A DNA stretch of 64,000 bases from NCBI RefSeq assembly GCF_964340395.1, contig NC_135552.1, forward strand, positions 19,422,181 through 19,486,180. Direction: 5' to 3'. The notes beneath the pieces were generated by a model. That model was not told where the DNA came from. It was given only the letters and a program-made list of their open reading frames with translations, and did no database searches. Each line of letters starts with the position of its first letter. The first letter of the stretch is position 1. The translations under genes were made by a program, and so were the position numbers. Source of the stretch: Glandiceps talaboti. Its lineage: Eukaryota; Hemichordata; Enteropneusta; Spengelidae. Positions 36,883 through 48,900 of the stretch are shown here, piece after piece.

Positions 36883-37850
36883 TTACTTGTCGTTGTTTTT
36901 TGTTGACATAGCTCCAACTGCTAGAATTTTGAATACCCAATAACAAACTGCATCCGTCTGCTTTTGATCACGGTTATGACCTTCATGCAATAAACGCAAG
37001 TATAAAATAGCCCATTTATTTCCGATATCTAGGCAGCTCACTTGCTTGAAGCGAAAAATCGAAATTCCACATTTAAAAGATGCATCATCAAGTGGGAAAC
37101 AAGTGGGCACTTGACCTTGTACATCCTTGACCTTGAGTGTGATTAGTAACCTCTTGTGATACCCCCGCGGTCCTACTATATGTATAAATATTTTATAAGA
37201 AAAATAGACGTGGGATGGTTTTTCCCAGTGTATGATATTCGACACAGGAAGTTGACTAATCTTCGTAGACATCATAATCGGATTAAGACTTAATCTGTGG
37301 TTAAGCAGATCTTCAATTTCATTCCATGTACTTCTTATATATGTGCGTGTAAACGTGTGTTGAAGGTTGGGTGGTAGTGATGGTTTCAAAATATGTGAAC
37401 AGCAAATTGTATTTGAAGGTGACATAGGTAAGGATCATACCCTTCCTTCTGTTCGTGATAACGTCATGTACCATTACACAGTTATGGCGTGTAATACCAG
37501 GCCAAAACATCATAACGGTTAGAAAAGCCATGAAATGATTGCTCAGTAACTTTAATCAACTTTTTAAACTAACGCGAAGAAAAGGATCACGAAAACATTA
37601 TTTCATGGTTACCGTAGTGATTGGTTAGTATTCAATTAATGTTGTTGGGGGTCAGTGAGAGGTAAATTGTACGTGTAGTAGAGTCGTGCTGTGTCTGAAC
37701 TAGAAGCTATTATCAATGAGTGCAATATACATTAATGGAACAGTCCGACCTTTTATTTGGTGACATCAATCACTGAAATCGCTCTATTTAATTTACTAAT
37801 CTTTTACTGCCTGATCATTTCCAAAGGTCTTTTCAGCTTCTAAGAAACTC

Positions 37851-37945
37851 TTCCCCGAGGATGGCTGTCCCATAGGAATCACAACTTGCGCAATTCCCCG
37901 AGGATGGTTGTCCCATATGAATCACAACTTGTACAATCCCATTCA
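37851..37945. repeat. Two tandem units of about 50 bp
   Basis: TTCCCCGAGGATGGYTGTCC followed by CATANGAATCACAACTTG is repeated twice in direct order. Nothing else is recognised. Confidence 0.75.
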
Positions 37946-38179
37946 AAAGTGAACACCTAGATAGATTAAAGTTAGTTGTGGTGTTTCAGATTCGATCGTA
38001 TACTGAAGGATATCACTCAGTGACACAGGAGATCAAACGTGATAGTATATGAACAGGACCAGGGGGACAGGGCATGTTGGATGACTATGTTTGATTAGTA
38101 CCATCGTTTCTTGCCCCTGGTGTTATCATTACAGGAATTGAGATATGGTGTCATACGATACACGTGCATGGGAGTCAAC

Positions 38180-38560
38180 CCGTCGCCAGTCATCCAAAAT
38201 AACCACCACATACCCCATAACAAGTACACAGCCCCAATCACTCACAACAATTACTACACATCCCCACCATCCATAACAACCGCTAACCCCTACACACCCC
38301 CATCACCCATAATATCAACTACACACCCCCATCACCCACAATATCCAATACACCCTCCAGCCATTCACTACACGTCCCACCATCCACAAAAACCACTACA
38401 CACCCCATCATCCATAACCGCAAACCCCTACACACTCCATCACCCACAATAACAACTACACACCCCCATCACCCACAATACCAACTACACCCTCCAGCCA
38501 TTCACTGCACACCCCATCATCCACAATAAACCCTGACCCCTAACCCCCACCATTCATTAT
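38180..38560. repeat. Degenerate C/A-rich minisatellite
   Basis: Many imperfect units built from CCCATCACCCACAATA and AACTACACACCCC. The Pro/Thr/His-rich translation is a repeat product. Confidence 0.8.
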
Positions 38561-38696
38561 AACTACTACGCACTTTCATAATCCACAATAAGACATGTCT
38601 ATGTGCTAGCAACTCTCGTAATACAGTGTAATATAAGCTATCTGCATAGCTCAGGTACTCTAGACTTGTTCAATATGGACAAAATTTCAAAATTAT

Positions 38697-38730
38697 GCAA
38701 AGTAGTAGATAAAATGGTAAAGTCTATGCA
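38697..38730. repeat. 33-bp dispersed sequence, first copy
   Basis: AAAGTAGTAGATAAAATGG followed by TAAAGTCTATGCA occurs here and again at 40583-40614, immediately before a long (AT)n tract. Confidence 0.75.
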
Positions 38731-39720
38731 CTGTCTTTCGAAATGAGGTAAATTATACATAGAATTAAACGTGAGGGAATGAGAAGACTTTACGGGGGTG
38801 GTTGAGGAGAACATGGGAGGAGGGTACGAACAAAATTGGGAAGATATGAGGAGGGGTTTGAATTTCAGAAATTGTAAACTTGAAATCACTTGGGGCGGGG
38901 GGCTGCACAAATATTTCTCCTAACACCCCCGTAAATTCTGCTCGTTACCAAACACTACTGTTCAAAGCAAACCTTGTCGATTTTTACTTAGATTTAGATG
39001 TAAAACTACAGTTTATAAGTTAAACATAATTATACATTATACATAATTATAGTAGATACAATTGTACACTTTATGTCAATTTTCAGAAGCCAAATTATTC
39101 ATAGTAAGGTATATAACATAAGGGATATAAGTATCTATAAATAGTCAAATACATTAAAGGTAAAACCACAGTTAAAGGTATGCCTAAGCCTTTAAAAAAC
39201 AACCTCTTAGTATTCATAGCACTAGTATTAGATAGAACACTACAGTTAAAAACCAAGTACTTATACAATATACTTTAAAGGTCGTGTGAACGTCACATGC
39301 GGTTTGTAAGGTATAATACTCTTACACTGATGAATCAAATGATTAATTGTCCGATTAAAAGGAACTTAGATGATGTTTGGCAAGAACAAAGACTGCGTCA
39401 TGGCAATTTCTTTGCTATGATATTGACATCGGTGATCCAGGCATCATTGAAGGTAAATCCGTTACGACTATACGGGCCAGAGTACGTTGTTTACAGGGTT
39501 TTGTTCGTCGTCAAGGGAATGAAAAGTGATTAATGTTTTCTTTACAAACAAACTGATTCGTCTAGTATAGTAATCGGTTTATAGTATCCAGACTGGCTTC
39601 TCTCACAAGTCTGCTTTATACGCACGTCGCATCGTCGCTTAATAACAAATATTTCTTTTATCGCGCGACAGAATTCTGAATATGTGTGACTTTATCAACT
39701 CATAGAAACAAACACACACA

Positions 39721-39976
39721 CAATAGGGAACTTGCAAACCCGCCATGTTGAATGTTGCATCATGGGAAATGTGATAATAAATAGTAATCAATTAGCATTG
39801 TAAACAACAAAATGTTACATTGTTTGTAACCACAAATAATCAATTCATAGTCACCCTGACAATTGTGGGAGGTTTATTTTACCAGTAGCTCCAGATTAGG
39901 TATTACGATAACCACAGATAATCCCATAGTCCTTTGCGTCTGAGCATGCTCAGTTTCGATTGCAAGTTACCTATTG
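39721..39976. mobile_element. Inverted-repeat (MITE-like) element, complete copy
   Basis: 256 bases bounded by 17-bp terminal inverted repeats, CAATAGGGAACTTGCAA at 39721-39737 and TTGCAAGTTACCTATTG at 39960-39976, with one mismatch. The interior matches 1-226. It is non-coding and too short for a transposase, so it would be a non-autonomous element. No clear target-site duplication was seen. Confidence 0.8.
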
Positions 39977-40611
39977 CAACAGTGTTCTTTAAACTTTCCA
40001 TAGAATTCTGTTTTGTTTCCGAACGGGGGTGGGGTGTATTAATTTCTTAATTTGCATAAAATACAAAACAATTTACTTGTTATAAATATTTATTGGCCAC
40101 TCAGCGAAAATGAATACTGATGAAAGTGTCGACGACACCAACGTGACTTATTGTTGACGTATTTAAACTGAACTATATTTCAAGGTAGGAGTTGACTTGA
40201 GTTGATATTTACTTGAAAGAAAGACAAAAAAACTTAAATGAGGTGACATGGAAATAGTTTCTTTTTTCTCTCTCTCGACGTTATTGGGGTTAGATAATAT
40301 CGAGCAGTCATTGACGTAAAAACGATTGTGATGACGTCATGATGCAAGTTGATGGTATCTTAAGTGTTACATCAAGTTTTACTTTACATGTAGGTCAGTA
40401 TTCTGTCAACTACTCCAATATTAAATACTCATTGAGGGAAAGTGATAAGATGTTTCGGAAAAAATGAATAATATCATTTTTGATCAAAATACCAAATAAA
40501 AAGTCACTAAATTCCTGAAGGTCTAAACGATAAATAATTAAGCGGACATGCAGAAAGACTGATACTCGTATACTACTATATCCAAAGTAGTAGATAAAAT
40601 GGTAAAGTCTA

Positions 40612-40615
<4 letters not shown>

Positions 40616-40704
<89 letters not shown>
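40616..40704. repeat. (AT)n microsatellite
   Basis: A long pure AT tract that follows the second copy of the 33-bp dispersed sequence. Confidence 0.95.
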
Positions 40705-40745
40705 GCTCTGCCACTGCGGTATAGAGCACTGTCTTAGCAGATTGA

Positions 40746-40756
40746 TACTCACCGAG

Positions 40757-40829
<73 letters not shown>

Positions 40830-40839
40830 ACTCGGTGAG

Positions 40840-40841
<2 letters not shown>
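40746..40841. repeat. (AT)n core flanked by inverted TACTCACCGAGT
   Basis: TACTCACCGAGT at 40746-40757 and ACTCGGTGAGTA at 40830-40841 are exact complements around an AT tract, so the whole stretch is a near-perfect palindrome that could extrude as a cruciform. Confidence 0.85.
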
Positions 40842-40873
<32 letters not shown>

Positions 40874-41000
40874 TGTATGTATGTATGTATGTATGTATGT
40901 ATGTATGTATGTATGTATGCATGCATGCATGCATGCATGCATGTATGCATGTATGCATGCATGTATGTATGTATGTATGTATGTATGTATGTATGTATGT
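40842..41000. repeat. (TATG)n microsatellite
   Basis: TATG/CATG tandem repeats that directly follow the AT palindrome. Confidence 0.95.
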
Positions 41001-41103
41001 ATATGTGTGTCACTGGTTCTGCTGTGTTTGAAATATAAGTCAAAACGTTATACATTGCCATTACCTTCCCCGATTTTTCTGTGCGCTGGCGCTGGTATGA
41101 TAA

Positions 41104-41186
41104 TGTTATTCTCCAATGTGTTTCTTCGTTCAGCTGAAGAATACTCATGACTTGAGTATTGTCAAGAAAAATATTGGGGAATAACA
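41104..41186. mobile_element. Small foldback element, family 1 copy 1
   Basis: Arms 41104-41126 (TGTTATTCTCCAATGTGTTT) and 41164-41186 (ending TATTGGGGAATAACA) are imperfect inverted repeats. It is related to 42640-42753 through the CCCCAATAT and CTTCGTTCA motifs. Confidence 0.65.
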
Positions 41187-42175
41187 TATAAATATAGGAC
41201 ACTGGTTTTTCACATTTCATTCTGTTGCCAGTCCAACTCATGTTCATTTATATTACGTTCCAACCTAACTATACCGTCACACAATCACATATCTGTTTTG
41301 ATTCCTCAAAGATTTCAAGTGCTTTATCTGACCGTGACAGAGGAATTGTACTTGAAACTCGTGATGTGATATTTCAGATACTGTGGTTTATATGTGGAAT
41401 GCTTGTACTACTATTTCTTATCAAGATTATAGTCATCAGGTGTTCCTAAATACTTACATTTAGATTAATTTTCTACAAAACAACTTCTAAGATTAGCACG
41501 ATCGATAAAGGGACACATCTTGTAGCCTGACAGCTAATGCTATCATTTGTTACTCGGCTCCTTTTCACCTTTGTCGTTTCTATTATAGAACTAATACGTG
41601 TCACTGAGAACGAGGTCGTGACGTCAGAGGTCGATATACATTGATTTTGTACCTGAGCGAGTAAATCTACTTTTTAAATAGATATTTGCCAGTACAGAGT
41701 CTTTTACTAAGTTTCCTTCGGTTATCGTGATGATCGATTCAATATGACTGCTACTACCACGTCATCAACTCATTTGTATATTACATATCATTATGTTATA
41801 TATGGCACTGCTCTATCACTGTAATCCTGTTTCACCTACGCCATGACGCGAGAAATAATAATATCAATATTCATATAGCCTTTGTCAATCTGACTGTACG
41901 GTATAGCTATGGCCGGAAATACTTACATGTAAATGTCTTCACTGTCATGAGGGCCAACCCCCTTTTTCTTGACAATGTCTCGACTGTTGCTAAATAACTG
42001 TGATCCCTGCCGGTCTTTGAACTCACGCATGCGCTTTCAACGAACACGGTCCTTTAAGTCCATAAAAAACCATGTAACATATGAATGGACTAAATGTTAA
42101 GGGTTTTAATTACCTGCATTACTATGGATGTTAAAAGTATTATGACAATGTTATGTAATTTTTCTCACTGTCTAA

Positions 42176-42209
42176 CCATAGACCCTCCACGTGGGTGGAG
42201 GGTCTATGG
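42176..42209. mobile_element. Perfect 34-bp palindrome flanked by GTCTAAC repeats
   Basis: CCATAGACCCTCCAC, a GTGG spacer, and the exact complement. GTCTAAC lies directly on both sides, which looks like a 7-bp target-site duplication around a tiny foldback insert. AACCATAGACCCT also occurs inside the foldback element at 53971-54120. Confidence 0.6.
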
Positions 42210-42639
42210 TCTAACGTAATATATGTAAAAGCTACACCATTGAGGTATAAAGGGAGATGAAACTATTCAAGTAGAATGCGATAACATTTCCACCTAAGCT
42301 TCCTTAAAAGCAATTCCGTCTTATTCCGATGCACCGTGTGTCGATCTGACACATAATAGCATGTACTCGCTCGAGATTGTTTCTCAAATGTCTAGGTTCT
42401 CATCTGCTTGGAGGCAGTGATCGATCTATCCTTCAACTACTACTGCTGTTGTACCTTGCAGCACTTTTACATTTATACACCGACATCAATCCATGGCCCG
42501 TCCTGTTAGTGACCCAATTTAAACAGAAGACCTCGTGTATTATACCATGCAGTAGCTGTACTCGAAAAAATAAAACGTTCCAAATCGCAATTATATTTTG
42601 TGACGTCATGAATAAAGCTTGAGGAAGTATAATTATATT

Positions 42640-42753
42640 GCTCCCCAATATTTTTCGTCGTTCATCCGGGGAATATTCATGACCTGCGGGTTAGTTTAAA
42701 GCCCCTTAGGTTACTCGTATTTTCTTTGGCTGAACGAAGACACATATTGGGGA
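42640..42753. mobile_element. Small foldback element, family 1 copy 2
   Basis: Arms 42641-42664 (CTCCCCAATATTTTTCGTCG) and 42731-42753 (TGAACGAAGACACATATTGG) pair as inverted repeats. The interior has ATTCATGACCTG, like ACTCATGACTTG in the copy at 41104. Confidence 0.65.
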
Positions 42754-43390
42754 ATACTACACTGTCTAATTATTTCAATACTAGTCACCATCACCAGTTG
42801 TTACAGCGAACACTATAAATTCATTCAAAAACAGTTTAGTCAGTGATAGGGCAGACTATTAAATATATAGCAAACATGAACTTGGACACTGTTTGACTTG
42901 TTGAACCTGTAAACTGTACAAATACAGCCTTTGATATATAAACATTTTCTGAAACTCTATTTATTTATTTATATCCTATGGACTGTATTATGTATGAACT
43001 GGAACATTTGTACTTTGCATATATAGTGGAAAGAAACCTGTAGTAGTAACAGTATACACGCTCAGTCTATTGAACATTTGACTGTTGCATTTTAGGTATT
43101 TGACTCCTGATCAGCTCATATGCACTTAACCTTCTTAGTTGTAATTGATATGATATGATATGATACTGTTATACAGGCCCGTATATACATATATCATATC
43201 AAGCAATCTTTATTGTATAACAACATGCCATAGCAAGCATGGTAAAAGCATACAAATTGTATACATGTTTACAGATACAATACATGTAGTTGTCGACGAG
43301 TTAAAAATGATATTTCATTAACCCATGCATGTTTGTTTTGTTTTGTTTGTTTGTTTGTTTGTTTGTTTGTTTGTTTGTTTGTTTGTTTGC

Positions 43391-43438
<48 letters not shown>

Positions 43439-45944
43439 GCGTGTGCGTGCTTGTTTATGTGTGTATTTCCTTTGTTTGTAACACGGTTCCTGGGCTCCCT
43501 ATGATCCCACCAGTCAAAGCTGTTAGGGATTACTGCAGATGTCAGGAATAAATCCTTCAAGTTGATAAAATATTCACGATGTAAGAAATTGTAGTATCTA
43601 AGTAATATACACGGATTAAATCTGACATTCACCAAAACAAGGATAGCAAAATACCCTACTATACTAAATCAATGACCTTTGTCAATATACATGTACAGTC
43701 GTATAGTAGATATTGAACTAGGTCTGTACATGTTATAACCATACATAAACTTGAAATGTAAATTGATTTGTTCAGAGAGAACACTTAATTAATATGCTAA
43801 TTTTTACCAATTGATACACACGTATTTCGCTGATAAAAAAAGTTATCACGAAGAGCTTCAGTCATGTAGCAATAAAAACATAACTATAATGAAAAAGCCG
43901 ATATTATGTTAATAACAAGCAAATTAACATAGCTAATTAATATGCAAGAACTCCATAAGAATATATGACCATATTTCATTTATCAGTTTTTGAGATGATA
44001 TTTATGGAGTACTTTCATTATGCTATTATACAAAATATACATAATGCTATTATGCAAATTAATCATGTATACATTTCAGTAAATATTTTTTAGTATTTTA
44101 TTAAATCAGATCCTCGACAGAACAAATTCTAAAAAGAACGTATGCAAATTAGGGTAATTTATATGTACAGATTTCTAAAATGTAATAATCTCTAAGACAA
44201 CTATAAACACCTGATCTATTTTGGGGTTTTAGTATTATTATTATTTTTTCTCCACTTTTTTAAGTTTTGAAAGAGATAACCTGAAACTTGAAGATTATGA
44301 TGTAAAATTGATGACATTTACTAAGAAAATAAAAACCAAAAAATTGATCTGACCGTGACCAGTAGTTTGTGAGATAATGGCAATAACGAGAAATTACTTT
44401 ACAGATTTTGCAATTTATTTTGTCGCACATTACTTCACTAATATAGAATATATTTGCCCAAGTATTGTTGTATTTAGTTAAATTCTATTCTAGAAATAAG
44501 GAAAAAAAAAATTGAACAAATTGTGATATGCACGGATTTGTTCAAAAACTCATCAGACGTGGCAAAATACCTTTTAATTCATTTGAATCAGCAGTATTTA
44601 AAATATAATAATGATGTTATTGAGACCATGCTTTCTGGATAATACTAATCATGCAAACTAAAATAGCTTAGCTATTTCTATACTAACATGTTTCATGTAG
44701 TATACTCCAAGACTTATAGATCATCTAGATGTAGAAATATTAACAGTTACTTGCATTCCTAGCTCTGTTGAAACCTCTCTCATTTCAATCCTGTCAGTCT
44801 ACGATAATCAATACATGTAAAAGTGCAAACAAACGGATCATCACTGTACACTATCTGGTCAATACAAACAACTTGTCAATCACTACAATACCATGGCAAC
44901 TAGTACATTACAATATATTCAAACAACAAACCATCGCTCTTTATTGTCTATTCATATCTGTCAAATTACAACTCCTATTATATGTGTGTTTACTCGGCTA
45001 GGTTACGATTAATCAACTGTAAAATTTTCTAAGAATGTGCAGGCAAGGTACACAAGACAAAAACGACGGATCGTTTGAAACTCCATCCATCACCGTGATG
45101 GTATGAGAATGTTGAAAAGCAAATTTTTGTTCTGTATTCGTTATTACATGACGATGAAAAGAAATAATATAAAAGATAGTAAGTTTGACTTCAGATTCTG
45201 TTTTAAAAGGGTTTCTATGGTACTGTGGCTCATTACACAGACACATCTATCAGTATAATAACGCATTACATTCATCAATGTATTGATTTTCAGTGCACTG
45301 CACAATGTAATAAAGCAGTGTCTAGCTACTAGGCTTAAAAGTCAATGCGTTATATAAATGTCAATATTTGTTATTTATGAAAGAAAAATAAACAGTTGCT
45401 TATATTCAGACAAATCTAAAAATATAACAACGAGGCACATGTAATAACAATTTTTTTAAGTAGCACAGCTGTGACCGTTTTCCTGCTACCGCCAGGGAAT
45501 AAGGGTTCAATTTATTGCCAACAACAATCTGCTTCAAAATGTTCTATATTCTCCCGTCAGTAAAACAGTTATTCGTGTAACGATGAACATTCGCTGAAAA
45601 TGTCGAATGTGTGTCTTTTGTATAATTTATTACTTAATTACAGTTACAATTTACTCTTAAAAGAATTCGCACAACGACATTATATATGTATGTGGTAAGT
45701 TTACGGGGTTTTCAGAATCGAATCTGACTACTTGAAAGGCAACAGCAAGTTATATATACAAGGTAATACGCCAAAGATTACAGCTACTACCATGGGTTTG
45801 AAATGTACATGGCATATACTTCCCCTTTGGCTATCCGAACATTAGTGACTGTTTACTTTCTTCTGCATTATTGTAATGTTGCTCTCATCCGTTGATAGTC
45901 AATCAAGTGATCATAGTTCCATTCGTCATACCATCTACAACTAC
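42754..45944. other. Intergenic or last-intron stretch left of the oxygenase
   Basis: Contains (TTTG)n and (GT)n repeats at 43335-43450 and otherwise plain AT-rich DNA. The missing terminal exon of the oxygenase (phase-1 entry, minus strand) may lie here, but I could not pick it out with confidence. Confidence 0.4.
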
Positions 45945-48900
45945 CTGATTCATATGTATCGCATGATACACGTGGTTGGCCATCCAGTCTCGGGGGTAGT
46001 TCAGGTTCTGGATTTCTGCTACCGAGGGCAAAGAAACTTTGATAATAGTACCTTTAAACGGAAGGGAGAAAAATCATAATTCTAAAAATAAGTAAATTCT
46101 TTGACTGCTCAAGAGTCAGTACAGTTCGTATGCTTTTAAAAGCACCACCCATGGTTGAGATGTTCTAGATTTATATGCAGTGTGCACGTTTACTGTCAAT
46201 GTGATCTAGATAAGAGACGTCGTTAGGGTCATGGGGTCAAAACAATACATAGTTTTGCTGGAAGGAAGACTTTATTTAACGATCGTTGCTAGAACTTATG
46301 AAAGCCCGTTAGTGCCATCTACAAAAGCAAAAAAAAAAAAAAAAACATCTCATGCGCTCGAGAAGATAAGTCGTGCGCTCGAGATATATCTCGTGCACTA
46401 GAAATATCTTTACGTAGTTCTTCTAGGTTTGAAAGGTATATGCAAAATGTGTTGAACATGAAGGAAGTCAGAATGAAAATTACTGAGAGGGCGCTATGAC
46501 TGATCAGCAAAGAAACTGCTACAATTGGTTGCGGAACGAAAAATGAAATAAAGCAAAAAAAACCAAAAAGACAGAAAATAAAAAAACAACACAAATTATT
46601 TGTATTAATATCATAGATCACCAAAACACTGCTTTATTCCACAGTATAGATGTGCTATGGTTTCGATTAGTAAATTGATTTTTTTTTAAATTTATTATTA
46701 TATGCCATTTATCGTATTATAATTATCCAAGACAGTTTCATGATATCTAACATTTTGTGTTCAACCTACACGTAAATGGAAATATACTTCCCGGTGCGAG
46801 TGACGTCATCACCTGGATCCGCTGTGTTTGCATTACTCTGATAAATAAGTCTATAGGTGTCGGTATGGTAGAATATGTCAATAATTCACACTTCTCATCA
46901 AGTAAAACATGTACCCATGCTAACAATATTCAGCATTTCTGATAGTATAAATGTATGATACCAACTGTGAAACGCTGTCACTGACAACGACCCCAACGAG
47001 CAAAGTGGTCATACATGTAATGCATGGAAGCATGCCTGTTGACCCCCCCCCCCGACCTCCCCCCCGGCCAGTTGCCCCAGTTGTTTGCCCCCTGCGCCCC
47101 CCGCCTTTTGCCCCCTCACCTGAATCGGAAAACTTTAATTTTAGTTTTACTCGATATGAAAACAGTGACAATAGTTCAATAGTTATCGCATAATTCAGAT
47201 GTAAGAAATTATTGTGAATTAGAAATGACTCATTGTGTTGTTTGTTCCAAGGAAATTTTGTGTTTGTATGTTCGATGCCTTGGATATTTTACCGCAAATC
47301 GTGTAAAAGACTTTAGTGCTAATTTTGGGTGTCATTATATGAAGGAAGTGATGTGTTCACGAATAAAGAGCAATTAACAAAAATCAGTCTGCGCCTTGTC
47401 CCTTGGTTGGCTAATAAAGGAATCGATTGCCGTTGACGGTGATAAGTTCCTTTAAAACAAAGAAGCATTCTATCTAATCGGTTTTGCTTGATAAGAATAG
47501 AGCATTTTATCAGTGTGAAAGGAGACATGCATGTCAGCAATACAATGAGCTCTCGTAGCAATATGAACCGTCGTGGCATACGTGTTAACTTGCGTGGGGT
47601 ACAGACAAGGAACTTGTATGAGCTCGTGGTAAAATTATTTGTTCTAATATTCACCACCTCACGGACAATCTTTGAAGTTCGACAGTATTACAGTGCTAGA
47701 TTTAATAACCTCGAAGAATCATAAAAGATTCCTTTGATATGACAGTTAGTATGCATACGAGATCAATCCATGGACTATAGCTACAAGTCACTTTTATGTA
47801 CATTCATGATCAATCCAACTTGACGCCGGATGTGGAATATGTCGATATATTATTGGGGGGGGGGGGGCAACAGGCCGGGAGCAAAATGACCAGGGGGCAA
47901 CTGGCTGAGGGCAACTGGCCAGGGGGCAAAAGACTGGGGGCAAAAGTTCGGGGGCAACGGGCCTAGAACCGTATTGCATAGCAACAACACTATATCAAGG
48001 TGTTTATACGTACCATCTCTGGAGGATATATTTGTGTCCTCGGTGAACAGGTCCAGCGGTGTGAATAGATAACGGTTCGCATTCACCATACTCATTCATA
48101 TTGTTCCAAACAATGGCTCGTCCCTGTTTAGGTTTCACAGAAATTCCAAGCTCTGCGATACACGTACATTGAGATAGAAAATAGATACGTTCAAGTCCAA
48201 AATGATTGATTGATTGATTGATTGATTAATTAATTGACTGGTTGATTGATTGATTGATTGATTGCTGTATTTCTTTATGATTAGGGTATTACTAATCAGA
48301 AAAGTCATTTCACCAAGTCTACATCGACGATACCACTCTAAAATAAAGTCATAACAATGGGCTTATCTGACTTAGAAGAGCACTGCTGTACACTGGGGAA
48401 ATGCATTCTGGGAAACAAACACATTTAGGAACTTCACACATCTGGTATAAAATATAACCTTGGCATTGTTCGGACAAGCGATAAAAGGTGTGCAGATCCT
48501 AACTTTGTTTGTTGATATGTACTGACCAAAATGGATACAAAGAGATATCGATCAAAATGATGAAGCACCAAAATATAAGCGACCGAAAGAAATTAGAAAA
48601 CAGGGAAAGAAGCTATATATATCTAGTTACCTGGGAAGTCTGTGTGTCCACCTCTCGGTACGTCTTGGAGATATACCAAGATTGTCGCAAAACGGTCTCG
48701 TTTGTCGCTAGAACCAATAATACAATCCGTATGTGTTTTATACCCTGAAATGTCGATAAACACAAAGTAAAGAAGAAGACGATGACGATAGTTGAATAGT
48801 AAACTGTATGAAATCATACAGTCAATTTGACAATTATCTCTAGGTGACAGTCTATTAAAAATATTTGATTATAGTTTAATCAACAGTCAATTTTTTCCGT

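Noticed and set aside
36883-37425. 180-codon open frame on the minus strand, ending near a good GTAAGT donor (ACAA|GTAAGT).
   Set aside because: No recognisable domain, no cysteine or motif pattern, no partner exons of matching phase found. Kept only as an unsupported possibility.
40609-41247. 212-codon minus-strand open frame.
   Set aside because: Made almost wholly of (AT)n and (TATG)n translated as Tyr-Ile and Thr-Tyr-Ile-His strings.
41936-41995. Short minus-strand frame NSRDIVKKKGVGPHDSED ending in a stop, after an AG acceptor.
   Set aside because: It needs phase-2 entry, but the preceding known oxygenase exon leaves phase 1.
45440-45530. Candidate last exon of the oxygenase (minus strand, acceptor CTGGCGGTAG).
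   Set aside because: The phase-1 reading gives GKRSQLCYLKKLL, which lacks the expected family-like end; a weak splice context leaves it unproven.
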